Of a stretch of DNA of 20,643 nt, positions 14,280-20,643 are shown piece by piece (position 1 is the stretch's first letter; every line of letters starts with the position of its first letter). Origin of the DNA: JBFXAF01 sp050178915 (GTDB lineage Bacteria; Pseudomonadota; Alphaproteobacteria; Rhizobiales; Rhizobiaceae); the NCBI GenBank assembly GCA_050178915.1, contig JBFXFO010000060.1, positions 1-20,643 of the forward strand, written 5' to 3'. The notes under the pieces were generated by a model. The model saw only the letters and a list, made by a program, of their open reading frames with translations, ran no database searches and was not told the DNA's origin. Made by a program: the position numbers and the translations under genes.

Positions 14280-14299
14280 TCACGACGCCGAGGTCGTGA
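14280..14299. terminator. Hairpin between convergent rlmJ and the secreted-protein gene
   Basis: TCACGAC (14280-14286), a six-base loop and GTCGTGA (14293-14299) form a seven-pair stem starting 4 bases after the rlmJ stop and ending 18 bases before the stop of the minus-strand gene. There is no T-run. Position suggests a shared end signal. Confidence 0.45.
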
Positions 14300-14317
14300 C
14301 CGGCAACGTTGCCGCGA

Positions 14318-14770
14318 CTACTGATCCTCGACGACACCGATATCTTCGTAGACTTCATACATATCATAGGCCGGCGCCTTGCTGGTCTCGCAGCCGCCGA
14401 CATTCTGCCCGTACCGCCCTTCGAACGGGAAGGTGAAGTCGCTCATACCGTCGCTGCCCTGCCCGGTCACCGACATCTCGACGATCGGCTCGAACGCACT
14501 TGCGTTCGCCTTGCTAGGCCCCTCGAGAACCAGCTTAGGAGCATCCTGCCAGGCGCCGGGCCTTCTGATCCGCGCACCCTCCGCGATCACCCGTGGTTTT
14601 ATCTCGCCTGTCTGCGGGTCAGCCTCATTGGGGGAAACGAAGGTGACCACCTTCGTCGCCGAATCGAATTCGATGGAGAAGAACGGTTCGGTGAAGCTGC
14701 ACCGCAGCGTTCCTGCAAAGGCCGAGCCGGAGATGAGAACGAGCGGTACGGCGGCAATCAGCACTTTCAT
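14318..14770 (-). CDS. Secreted (periplasmic) protein of unknown function
   Basis: The product has 150 residues. The signal peptide is MKVLIAAVPLVLISGSAFA, cleaved before GTLRC. The mature part carries cysteines at GTLRC and GGC, and reads like a small beta-rich periplasmic domain: LRCSFTEPFFSIEFDSATKV, then VTFVSPNEADP. It contains FTFPFEGRYGQNVGGCETSK near the end and an acidic tail. The longer frame from 14797 adds nine residues before the signal; the ATG at 14770, after GGGAG with a normal gap, is better. It is the downstream neighbour of the NTF2-like gene (62 bases). I do not recognise a characterised family. Confidence 0.75.
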   Translation of the reverse strand: MKVLIAAVPLVLISGSAFAGTLRCSFTEPFFSIEFDSATKVVTFVSPNEADPQTGEIKPRVIAEGARIRRPGAWQDAPKLVLEGPSKANASAFEPIVEMSVTGQGSDGMSDFTFPFEGRYGQNVGGCETSKAPAYDMYEVYEDIGVVEDQ

Positions 14771-14832
14771 GGCGCGACACTCCCAAGGCACGCGCATCCT
14801 GTCGCGCGGCGTACGGGCAAAATGGTGGCGGT

Positions 14833-15264
14833 TCAGCGCGATCCGAACAACCGGCGCTTCAGGCGCTCAAACCCGAGGAAGAAGCCGCCGATTCCGTTCG
14901 GCCCGTAGGGTTCGTAGGCGCGCAGATTCGCCACCTTGCCGTCTCGAAGTTCAGCGATGAAGACTTGCGGGAAGTGGAGCTTCTGTCCGGCCTTCAGCAC
15001 GTGATTGGTGTCGACCTCGAAAGCCGCGCTCATGCCGTCGGCCGCCTTGAAGACGCGTTCGACGCGGAGGCCGAACTGCTTCATCACCGACAGCCCCCAG
15101 TCGATTCCGGCCTCGATCTCGGCCGCGCCTTTCATGCCAGGCTTCGGGTAGTGTGGATCGAAAAGCTCGGCCTCGGGCGCAAAGCAGGCCATCACTGCGG
15201 CCTTGTCGCGATTCTCCAGCGCTCGAAACATGCGCTCCATCACGGTCTGCACATCGTCGGCCAT
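14833..15264 (-). CDS. NTF2-like / SnoaL-like domain protein
   Basis: The protein has 143 residues. The pattern fits the NTF2-like cone fold used by SnoaL polyketide cyclases, ketosteroid isomerases and many uncharacterised proteins. It has an N-terminal helix pair (MADDVQTVMERMFRALENRD), then AVMACFAPEAELFDPHYP, a central helix EIEAGIDWGLSVMK and beta strands ending in FIAELRDGKVANLRAYE. The extra basic tail FLGFERLKRRLFGSR could contact a membrane or partner. The longer open frame up to 15615 is a GC artefact, because the family N-terminus starts at the ATG at 15264. Function cannot be assigned from fold alone. It is divergent from the secreted protein at 15410. Confidence 0.75.
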   Translation of the reverse strand: MADDVQTVMERMFRALENRDKAAVMACFAPEAELFDPHYPKPGMKGAAEIEAGIDWGLSVMKQFGLRVERVFKAADGMSAAFEVDTNHVLKAGQKLHFPQVFIAELRDGKVANLRAYEPYGPNGIGGFFLGFERLKRRLFGSR

Positions 15265-15409
15265 GGGGCACCCCGTCCCTGTCGCAGCGGCAACACACGC
15301 TAACATTTTCCGCGCCGGGAACAAAAGGGGCCCGCAAGCGCTTGACCGTCCGCGGCGGGCAGCGCAAACCTTGCGCCGTTCGCACCGCACGATTGCCGGA
15401 GAGACCCGT

Positions 15410-15835
15410 ATGTCCCGCCTTGCCCGCTTCGCCCTCATCGCGCTCGCGGCTGCGGCTGCGGGGATGTTTTCCGCCTCAACGGCCTCGGCCGGAGCCGACA
15501 AGGAGGTCGCGAGCTGCCATGACAGCGCCGTGCTGGCTCGAATTGTCTCGAAATTCCGCCACCAGGTCACGTATGTTCCAAACCTGCCCGACGTCGACAT
15601 CGTCGACTTCCGCAAGATCCACGAGCGCCGTTACCTGCCGTATCGCGAATCGCGACCGATCGCCCGGCGCTACTGCGGCGCCACAGCCCATCTGTCGGAC
15701 GGCAAGAAGCGCAGCGTCTGGTACCTCATCGAGGACCGGATGGGCTTCGCCAGCATTGGTGACGGCGTCGAATTCTGCGTGTCCGGCTTCGACCGGTGGC
15801 GCGTCTACAATGGCCGCTGCCGCGTCGTGAAGTGA
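15410..15835 (+). CDS. Secreted four-cysteine protein, translationally coupled to RNase T2
   Basis: The product has 141 residues: a Sec signal peptide of about 27 residues (MSRLARFALIALAAAAAG core, cleavage near TASA), then a mature domain. The four cysteines are in ASCHDS, RRYCGAT, EFCVSG and GRCRVV. Aromatic-rich strands follow, such as RSVWYLIEDRMGF and SGFDRWRVYNGRCRVVK at the end. Two disulphides are likely. The ATG at 15410 follows GGAGAG with 8 bases between; the open frame upstream to 15203 is rejected because it would overlap the divergent gene and bury the signal peptide. Its stop overlaps the GTG start of the RNase T2 gene (GTGA, 15832-15835). No characterised family recognised. 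Confidence 0.82.
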   Translation: MSRLARFALIALAAAAAGMFSASTASAGADKEVASCHDSAVLARIVSKFRHQVTYVPNLPDVDIVDFRKIHERRYLPYRESRPIARRYCGATAHLSDGKKRSVWYLIEDRMGFASIGDGVEFCVSGFDRWRVYNGRCRVVK

Positions 15836-16677
15836 TCAGAACCAGTTTTCGCGCCGCAGTCATTCTGGCGTGCGGCGTGCTCCTCAGCGCCTGCGGCGAC
15901 GATGCGGATCAATCCGCCAACGAAGCGCCACCGACGCCCATTGTACAACCCGCCAAGCCGGCGGCCGACAAGCCAGCGGCGTCGGAGCAGCCACGCAAGC
16001 GCAAGAGCGGGTCAACTGAAGCGCAGTCAACGCAAGCACAGTCGACCGACAAGCCGCAGAAGCGCCGCTCCGAAAGGAACGCCCGCTCTGGCGAACCGCT
16101 GCCGCAGGGCAAGGGCTTCGACTTCTACGTTCTCGCGCTGAGCTGGTCGCCGAGCTATTGCGAAGCGGAAGGCGAGGACGCAAACGCACAGCAGTGCAGC
16201 CGGCCATACGGCATGACCGTCCACGGGCTGTGGCCGCAGTTCGAGCGCGGCTGGCCGCAGGACTGCGCCACGACCGAGCCGGACGTGCCGCGCGAAACGC
16301 TGCAGTCGCTCTATGACATCATGCCGTCGTCCGGGCTCATCCGTTATGAATGGCGCAAGCACGGCACCTGCACGCAGATGCCGCAGGCGGACTATTTCCG
16401 CGTGCTGCGCGAAGCCTGGAACCGGGTCAACATCCCGGCGCAGTTCAAGAACGTCTCTGCGACCGTCGAGATGGATGCGAACGCGATCGAGCGCGCCTTC
16501 CTCTCCGTCAATCCTGCCATGAAGGCCGCTGGCACTGCCGTGATCTGCGATGGCCGCTACTTCCGCGAAGTCAGGATCTGCATGGCGCGCGACCTGAGTT
16601 TCCGGGCCTGCGCGGAAGTGGACGAGCGTGCCTGCCGTCTGCGGGATGCCGAAATTCCCCCGGTGCATCCACGCTGA
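15832..16677 (+). CDS. Lipoprotein ribonuclease of the T2 family
   Basis: Cleaves single-stranded RNA through a 2',3'-cyclic phosphate, outside the cytoplasm. A lipoprotein signal ends in LLSA followed by C21, so the enzyme should be membrane-anchored rather than free. Residues about 24-88 are a disordered-looking linker rich in Pro, Lys, Gln and Ser. The catalytic domain starts near DFYVLALSWSPSYC (97-110). Active-site motif CAS I is HGLWPQ with H131, and CAS II is EWRKHGTC with E173 and H177, so all catalytic residues are present. Further cysteines suit the family's disulphides. The start is GTG at 15832, overlapping the previous stop by four bases. The longer frame from 15796 would put extra residues before the signal. 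E. coli RNase I is a soluble periplasmic relative; the lipid anchor and long linker are the unusual parts. Confidence 0.92.
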   Translation: MIRTSFRAAVILACGVLLSACGDDADQSANEAPPTPIVQPAKPAADKPAASEQPRKRKSGSTEAQSTQAQSTDKPQKRRSERNARSGEPLPQGKGFDFYVLALSWSPSYCEAEGEDANAQQCSRPYGMTVHGLWPQFERGWPQDCATTEPDVPRETLQSLYDIMPSSGLIRYEWRKHGTCTQMPQADYFRVLREAWNRVNIPAQFKNVSATVEMDANAIERAFLSVNPAMKAAGTAVICDGRYFREVRICMARDLSFRACAEVDERACRLRDAEIPPVHPR

Positions 16678-16780
16678 AGGCCTGCTGGACCAGCATTGCA
16701 GCTCCGCTGGCGCGGCGTATGCGGATTGCAGCGCTTGAGCCCACGCCATAGCGTGCCGCCGTTTCTAACGGAGAATTTCC

Positions 16781-17380
16781 ATGCCCAAACTGCTCACCGC
16801 GGCGGCGTCGCCCTACAGCGCCAAGGTGCGCATGGCGGCGACCCATGCCGGCATCGCTTTCACGGCCGAGGCCGTTGACACCAACGCGTTGCCACCGGTG
16901 CTGATCGACAACAATCCACTCGGCAAGATTCCGGTATGGATCACCGACGATGGTGAGGCGATCCACGACAGCCGGGTCATCACGCAGCACCTCAATCGCG
17001 TCTCCGGCGGCAAGCTTTTCCCGCGCAATCCGCAAAAGCGGCTCGAGGCAGAGCAACTCGAGGCGCTGGCCGACGGCATCTGCGACTGCCTGCTCGCGCA
17101 TGTCTACGAGCGACGGTCCCGGCCGGAGGAGAAAGTGCAGCAGGAATGGCTCGACAAGCAGTGGTCGAAGGTCGTGCGCGCACTCGACGCGCTCAACGCC
17201 AGCCCGCCCAAGCTGCCGAGCAAGATCACAGTCGGGCAGATCGCGGTCCGTGCCATGCTCGGCTACATCGACCTGCGCTTCAACGGAAAGTGGGAAAAGG
17301 GCCGCAGCAGGCTGAAGCGCTGGGCCGCACGCTTCGACGAGAAGTTTCCCGCAGTCGCCGCTCAGATTCCGCACGCGTAG
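16781..17380 (+). CDS. Glutathione S-transferase family protein
   Basis: The 199-residue cytosolic protein shows the two-domain GST layout. The thioredoxin-like N-terminal part begins MPKLLTAAASPYSAKVRMAA, where the active-site serine or tyrosine would lie in SPYS. It then has NPLGKIPVWITDDGEAIHDSRVI, containing the conserved cis-proline and the glutathione-contacting D-S. The all-helical C-terminal half follows, with KITVGQIAVRAMLGYIDLRF corresponding to the N-capping and helix-6 region. The start is supported by GGAG 9 bases upstream. Typical roles are detoxification or thiol redox chemistry; the substrate is unknown. It ends 25 bases before the bidirectional terminator 17406-17435. Confidence 0.9.
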   Translation: MPKLLTAAASPYSAKVRMAATHAGIAFTAEAVDTNALPPVLIDNNPLGKIPVWITDDGEAIHDSRVITQHLNRVSGGKLFPRNPQKRLEAEQLEALADGICDCLLAHVYERRSRPEEKVQQEWLDKQWSKVVRALDALNASPPKLPSKITVGQIAVRAMLGYIDLRFNGKWEKGRSRLKRWAARFDEKFPAVAAQIPHA

Positions 17381-17405
17381 GCGTCTCGCGACCCGACGGA
17401 AACGC

Positions 17406-17435
17406 GAAAAGGCCGGGCTCGCGCCCGGCCTTTTC
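17406..17435. terminator. Bidirectional Rho-independent terminator
   Basis: GGCCGGGC (17411-17418), loop TCGC and GCCCGGCC (17423-17430) form an eight-pair GC stem, extended by GAAAA/TTTTC on the flanks, so each strand ends in a T-run. It serves the GST-like gene on the plus strand and the Omp25-like gene, which ends at 17488, on the minus strand. Confidence 0.92.
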
Positions 17436-17487
17436 CGACTCTGTCATACCACGCGTGGACGCAACGCTACGCCACTGGCAATCCAGC

Positions 17488-18147
17488 CTAGAACTTGAGG
17501 CCGAGACCGAACATCACGCGGTTGTTGGTCGAGCGAATGCTCTGCGGACCCGCAGCGGTGTTGAACGTCGAGCGACCGAAGTCGGTGAAACGATATTCGC
17601 TGCGCAGGAAGACCTGATCGACCAGCTTGACGTCGACGCCGGCGCCGACCGTATAGCCGGCCATCGTCTTGCGATCCGAAACCGCAGCGTCGCTGACGCG
17701 CAGGTCCTGAATGGCGCCACCGGCCGTACCGTAGATCACGACATTGTCCATGACCGCAACGCCCATGCGGGCACGCAGCGAACCGTCAAACGCCGAACGC
17801 GAGGTCTGTCCGGCATTGGTGCCGCGCAGGTTCGAGTAGTTGGCATCAATTTCGCCGCCGAACACGAACATGCCGCTCTGCCACTGGTAGCCGGCGAAAC
17901 CACCGCCAATGAAGCCATCGGTGTTGATCGTGTTGCCCGGCGCGCGCGTGCGGCCATTGAAGCCGTAGCCCAACGCGATACCGGCATAGGGGCCGGACCA
18001 GGTGTTGAGCGGCGGCTCTTCCATCGGCGCCGCGGGAGCTGCCGGAATTTCGTCGATTGCATCAGCCGCATGGGCGGGGATCGCGCCCAGAAGGGTCACG
18101 ATGCCAAGCATGGCAGCGGTCGACCCGAGAAGAGAGCTGGCCTTCAT
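17488..18147 (-). CDS. Omp25/Omp31-like outer-membrane beta-barrel protein
   Basis: The 219-residue precursor has a signal peptide (MKASSLLGSTAAMLGIVTLL through AIPAHAA) and a short Pro/Ala/Glu-rich mature N-terminus. An eight-strand barrel pattern follows, opening with WSGPYAGIALGYGFNGRT. It has the repeated family phrases GFIGGGFAGYQWQSG, FVFGGEIDANYS and SLRARMGVAV. It ends SNNRV-like with MFGLGLKF, whose terminal phenylalanine is the usual signal for outer-membrane insertion. Proteins of this class are abundant structural or virulence-related outer-membrane proteins in Brucella and rhizobia. The frame extends to 18231, but the ATG at 18147 follows AGGAG by 8 bases and begins the signal peptide. 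It is preceded by an EcfG-type promoter, suggesting stress control. Confidence 0.92.
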   Translation of the reverse strand: MKASSLLGSTAAMLGIVTLLGAIPAHAADAIDEIPAAPAAPMEEPPLNTWSGPYAGIALGYGFNGRTRAPGNTINTDGFIGGGFAGYQWQSGMFVFGGEIDANYSNLRGTNAGQTSRSAFDGSLRARMGVAVMDNVVIYGTAGGAIQDLRVSDAAVSDRKTMAGYTVGAGVDVKLVDQVFLRSEYRFTDFGRSTFNTAAGPQSIRSTNNRVMFGLGLKF

Positions 18148-18497
18148 TGTAGTACTCCTAGTCCAAGAAAAAACGCAGAACTTGCGCCCTACCGCCGGGG
18201 GGAAACGGTGTCGGCGCTGCACGGTTCCCAATGTCGTCTTCGAATGTGGCGGCAGCCTCGCCGAAATCAGGCTCCGGTCAGGCCGGAATGAGGCACCTCA
18301 CCGGCGTTGCCGATCGGCAACAGGAAATGTCAGCAATCTCTAATGACGCAGGGGCTGGAAGGCTTGGACACGGCATCTCGCCGGCCTATATCCAAGGCAT
18401 CAAGAATGCCTCTGACAAATTAAGGCAAAAGCGCCACATTGTGGCCGCAGCACCTAACACAGGTGTGGTGGCGGCAGGATTTTCTTAAGGAATCGCC
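18148..18497. other. 350-base divergent intergenic region between the Omp25-like and SDR genes
   Basis: On the left it holds the EcfG-type promoter (18228-18204) and the AGGAG ribosome site of the Omp25-like gene. On the right it holds two small adjacent hairpins: GCCAC-ATT-GTGGC (18433-18445) and CACCT-AACAC-AGGTG (18451-18465), 33 bases before the SDR start. Between them I see no gene I can support. Confidence 0.6.
18204..18228 (-). promoter_or_regulatory. EcfG-type promoter for the Omp25-like gene
   Basis: On the minus strand GGAAC (18228-18224) is followed by 16 bases and CGTT (18207-18204), within the GGAAC-N16-17-CGTT consensus. It lies 56 bases before the ATG at 18147, in the right orientation, leaving room for a leader of about 50 bases that ends in a strong ribosome site. 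Confidence 0.62.
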
Positions 18498-19256
18498 GTG
18501 ACTTCCAACGCATTGGTGACAGGCGGCGCGAAGCGTATCGGGCGCGCCATCGTGCAGGATCTGGCCGCGCATGGCTTCGGGGTCGCCATCCATTGCCGCC
18601 GGTCGCGGGCCGAGGCTGATGCTCTCGCCGCAGAGGTACGGGAGGCAGGCGGCCGTGCCGCGGTCGTCACAGCCGATCTCTGCGACCGCGAAGCGGCCGC
18701 CGGCTTGATCGAGGCGGCATCCGGGGCGCTCGGCGGCCCGATTTCGCTGCTCGTCAACAACGCCTCTCTGTTCGAACCGGATGAGGCGGCGGTGATCGAC
18801 TGGGAGCGCTGGGACCGGCACTTCGCCGTGCACCTCGAAGCGCCCGTGACGCTGACGCAGGCGTTGGCGGCCAGCCTGCCCGCGGGTGGCGAAGGCCTCG
18901 TCGTCAATCTGATCGACCAGCGTGTCTGGAAGCTCACGCCGCAGTTCTTTTCCTACACGCTGTCGAAGTCGGCGCTTTGGACTGCGACGCGCACGCTTGC
19001 GCAGTCTTTCGCACCACGCGTGCGCGTCAATGCGATCGGCCCCGGCCCGACGCTCGCCAACGAGCGGCAGAGCGCCGGTGATTTCCAGGCGCAGGTCGAC
19101 AGCCTGCTCCTGCAGCGCGGACCAAAGCTCTCCGAGTTCGGCGCAACGATCCGCTACCTGTGGGAAGCGCGCTCGATCACCGGACAGATGATCGCCATCG
19201 ACGGCGGCCAGCATCTTGCGTGGCAGACGCCGGATGTGACAGGCATGGCGGAATGA
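18498..19256 (+). CDS. Short-chain dehydrogenase resembling pteridine reductase (FolM/PTR1 type)
   Basis: The NADPH-dependent SDR has 252 residues. The nucleotide-binding loop is TGGAKRIG (8-15), the basic TGxxxRxG variant seen in pteridine reductases, followed by HCRRSR for NADPH phosphate binding and NNAS at 87-90. The usual catalytic serine is replaced by aspartate D140 (in VVNLID), with Y153 and K157 in YTLSK. The 13-residue D-to-Y spacing matches the PTR1 triad D181/Y194/K198 as I recall it. A role in reducing dihydropterins such as dihydromonapterin, a cofactor source for hydroxylases, is therefore likely but inferred. It starts with GTG after AAGGA. Its stop overlaps the uvrC start (ATGA, 19253-19256). 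Confidence 0.88.
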   Translation: MTSNALVTGGAKRIGRAIVQDLAAHGFGVAIHCRRSRAEADALAAEVREAGGRAAVVTADLCDREAAAGLIEAASGALGGPISLLVNNASLFEPDEAAVIDWERWDRHFAVHLEAPVTLTQALAASLPAGGEGLVVNLIDQRVWKLTPQFFSYTLSKSALWTATRTLAQSFAPRVRVNAIGPGPTLANERQSAGDFQAQVDSLLLQRGPKLSEFGATIRYLWEARSITGQMIAIDGGQHLAWQTPDVTGMAE

Positions 19257-20643
19257 CAGGCACCGACCAGCGGCCGCCCATCCCGAAGAAAGGCGCGTCG
19301 AGCAGCGACGACATCGCCGGTTACATGCCGGGTCACGATGTCGAGGACGACGAGGCTGGCGAGATCGTCGCCGAGCCGGCCGGACCGGATCTGCCCTTCA
19401 TCTCCTTCGACTGGGACCTTGGCGAAGGCGATACGGCGGGCAAGTCTGGCACCGACTTCATCCAGACGGCCGTCAAGCGCCTGCCCAACTCGCCAGGCGT
19501 CTACCGCATGATGAATGCGGCCGGCGACGTGCTGTATGTCGGCAAGGCGCGCAGCCTGAAGAAGCGTGTGACCAACTACGCGCAGGGCCGTTTCCACACC
19601 GACCGCATCGGCCGCATGGTGCGCGAGACGGCGAAGATGGAGTTCGTCGTCACCCGCACCGAAACCGAGGCGCTTCTCCTCGAAGCCAACCTCATCAAGC
19701 GCCTGCGGCCCCGCTTCAACGTGCTGATGCGGGACGACAAGTCGTTCCCCTACATCCTGCTCACCGGCGACCATCCCTCTCCCGGCATCTTCAAGCATCG
19801 CGGTGCGCGCAGCCGCAAAGGCGATTATTTCGGCCCGTTCGCCTCGGCGCTCGCCGTCGGGCGCACCATCAATTCGCTGCAGCGCGCCTTCCTGCTGCGC
19901 ACCTGCACCGATTCCGTCTTCGAGAGCCGCACGCGGCCGTGCCTGCTGTTCCAGATCAAGCGCTGCTCCGGCCCGTGCACCGGCGAAATCGACGCCGACG
20001 GCTATGCACGGCTGGTCGGCGAGGCGCGAGACTTCCTCTCCGGCCGCAGCCAGAACGTGAAAAGCGAGATCGCGTCAGCGATGCAGGACGCCTCCAACGA
20101 TCTGGATTTCGAGCGGGCCGCCATCTATCGCGACCGCCTCGCGGCACTCAGCCATGTGCAGAGCCATCAGGGAATCAATCCGCAGGGGCTGGAGGAGGCC
20201 GACGTCTTCGCCATCCATCAGGAAGGCGGGCAGAACTGCATCCAGGTCTTCTTCTTCCGCACCGGGCAGAACTGGGGCAACCGCGCCTACTTCCCCAAGG
20301 CCGACTCGTCGCTTTCCGCCGAGGAGGTGCTCGGCTCGTTCCTCGCGCAGTTCTACGACGACAAGCCGACACCGCGGCTGGTGCTGCTGTCGCACGATGT
20401 CGAGGAGCAAGACCTGCTGGCCGAGGCGCTTTCGACGCGCGCCGGGCGCCGCGTCACGGTCAGCAAGCCGCAGCGCGGCGAGAAGAAGGACCTCACCGAT
20501 CACGCGCTGCAGAACGCCCGCGAGGCGCTTGCGCGCCGGCTCGCTGAAACCTCGACGCAGGCGCGCCTTCTCGCCGGGTTCGCCGAGACCTTCGGCATCG
20601 GCAAGGTGCCGCAGCGCATCGAGGTCTATGACAACTCGCACAT
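19253..20643 (+). CDS. uvrC: UvrABC excinuclease subunit C (partial, C-terminus off the right edge)
   Basis: Makes the two incisions around a bulky DNA lesion after UvrAB loading. The frame runs open from the ATG at 19253 to the window end, 463 codons. Residues 1-70 are an acidic, low-conservation extension. The GIY-YIG nuclease domain follows, with GVY (82-84), YVG (95-97) and the basic KARSLKKRV that cuts on the 3' side. Then come the cysteine-containing TRPCLLFQIKRCSGPCTGEI and the UVR motif for UvrB binding (DFERAAIYRDRLAAL, near 285-299). The RNase H-like 5' nuclease begins near IEVYDNSH at the right edge. The remaining nuclease and the HhH domains are outside. Its start overlaps the SDR gene, so the two are co-translated. 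Confidence 0.97.
   Translation, partial: MTGTDQRPPIPKKGASSSDDIAGYMPGHDVEDDEAGEIVAEPAGPDLPFISFDWDLGEGDTAGKSGTDFIQTAVKRLPNSPGVYRMMNAAGDVLYVGKARSLKKRVTNYAQGRFHTDRIGRMVRETAKMEFVVTRTETEALLLEANLIKRLRPRFNVLMRDDKSFPYILLTGDHPSPGIFKHRGARSRKGDYFGPFASALAVGRTINSLQRAFLLRTCTDSVFESRTRPCLLFQIKRCSGPCTGEIDADGYARLVGEARDFLSGRSQNVKSEIASAMQDASNDLDFERAAIYRDRLAALSHVQSHQGINPQGLEEADVFAIHQEGGQNCIQVFFFRTGQNWGNRAYFPKADSSLSAEEVLGSFLAQFYDDKPTPRLVLLSHDVEEQDLLAEALSTRAGRRVTVSKPQRGEKKDLTDHALQNAREALARRLAETSTQARLLAGFAETFGIGKVPQRIEVYDNSH

Noticed and set aside
15319..15345. GGAAC followed by CGCTT upstream of the secreted protein at 15410, a near match to an EcfG promoter
   Set aside because: The downstream element is CGCT rather than CGTT, so it misses the invariant part of the consensus.
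16683..16695. Small hairpin TGCTG-GAC-CAGCA after the RNase T2 gene
   Set aside because: Only five pairs and no T-tract; not enough to call a terminator.
18329..18488. Possible 53-codon gene starting after AGGAA and ending just before the SDR ribosome site
   Set aside because: The position looks operon-like, but third codon positions show no GC bias, unlike every real gene here, and the product resembles nothing.

Overview
The window is high-GC alphaproteobacterial DNA, most likely from the order Hyphomicrobiales (Rhizobiales) and plausibly a Mesorhizobium/Phyllobacteriaceae-type organism. The basis is recognition of gene families and gene orders: an AapJ-type amino-acid binding protein next to metC, an HdaA-type DnaA regulator beside an AI-2E family protein and purMN, an NDUFS4-type complex I accessory subunit, and a pteridine-reductase-like SDR coupled to uvrC. 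Two promoters match the alphaproteobacterial general-stress sigma factor (EcfG) consensus. No database search was run, so the assignment is inference.

Layout, left to right. 1-760 (-): N-terminal part of aapJ, running off the left edge. 969-1790 (-): PAP2 phosphatase with its own terminator. 1846-3015 (+): metC. 3045-3134 (-): a 29-residue single-span membrane protein behind a consensus EcfG promoter. 3408-4382 (-): quinone-oxidoreductase-like MDR. 4619-5175 (+): tRNA-Pro(TGG), an NDUFS4-like gene and tRNA-Arg(TCT). 5176-5941: a short low-GC insert carrying one lipoprotein gene and ending in a second, imperfect copy of the 3' half of tRNA-Arg, the signature of a decayed integrative element. 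6074-6349 (+): small six-cysteine secreted protein. 6357-8767 (-): CDP-alcohol phosphatidyltransferase, AI-2E family protein and hdaA, all overlapping, transcribed away from purM-purN-SixA-like phosphatase (8939-11244, +). 11241-13358 (-): stand-alone molybdopterin oxidoreductase, divergent from rlmJ (13430-14275, +). 14318-15264 (-): a secreted protein and an NTF2/SnoaL-like protein. 15410-16677 (+): a secreted four-cysteine protein overlapping a lipoprotein ribonuclease T2. 16781-17380 (+): GST-like protein, facing an Omp25-like beta-barrel gene (17488-18147, -) across a strong bidirectional terminator. 18498 to the right edge (+): pteridine-reductase-like SDR overlapping the 5' two-thirds of uvrC.

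Most of the window is conserved chromosomal housekeeping: purine synthesis steps PurM/PurN, 23S rRNA methylation, control of DnaA, nucleotide excision repair, methionine metabolism, respiration and amino-acid uptake. The less ordinary parts are the tRNA-Arg-bounded mini-insert with its lipoprotein cargo, the stress-promoter-driven micro-membrane protein, a second stress-type promoter before the outer-membrane protein, and the lipoprotein RNase T2 translationally coupled to a small exported partner. I saw no CRISPR array, insertion sequence, transposase, integrase or obvious defence system. The two genes cut by the window edges (aapJ and uvrC) were read directly from the nucleotides.
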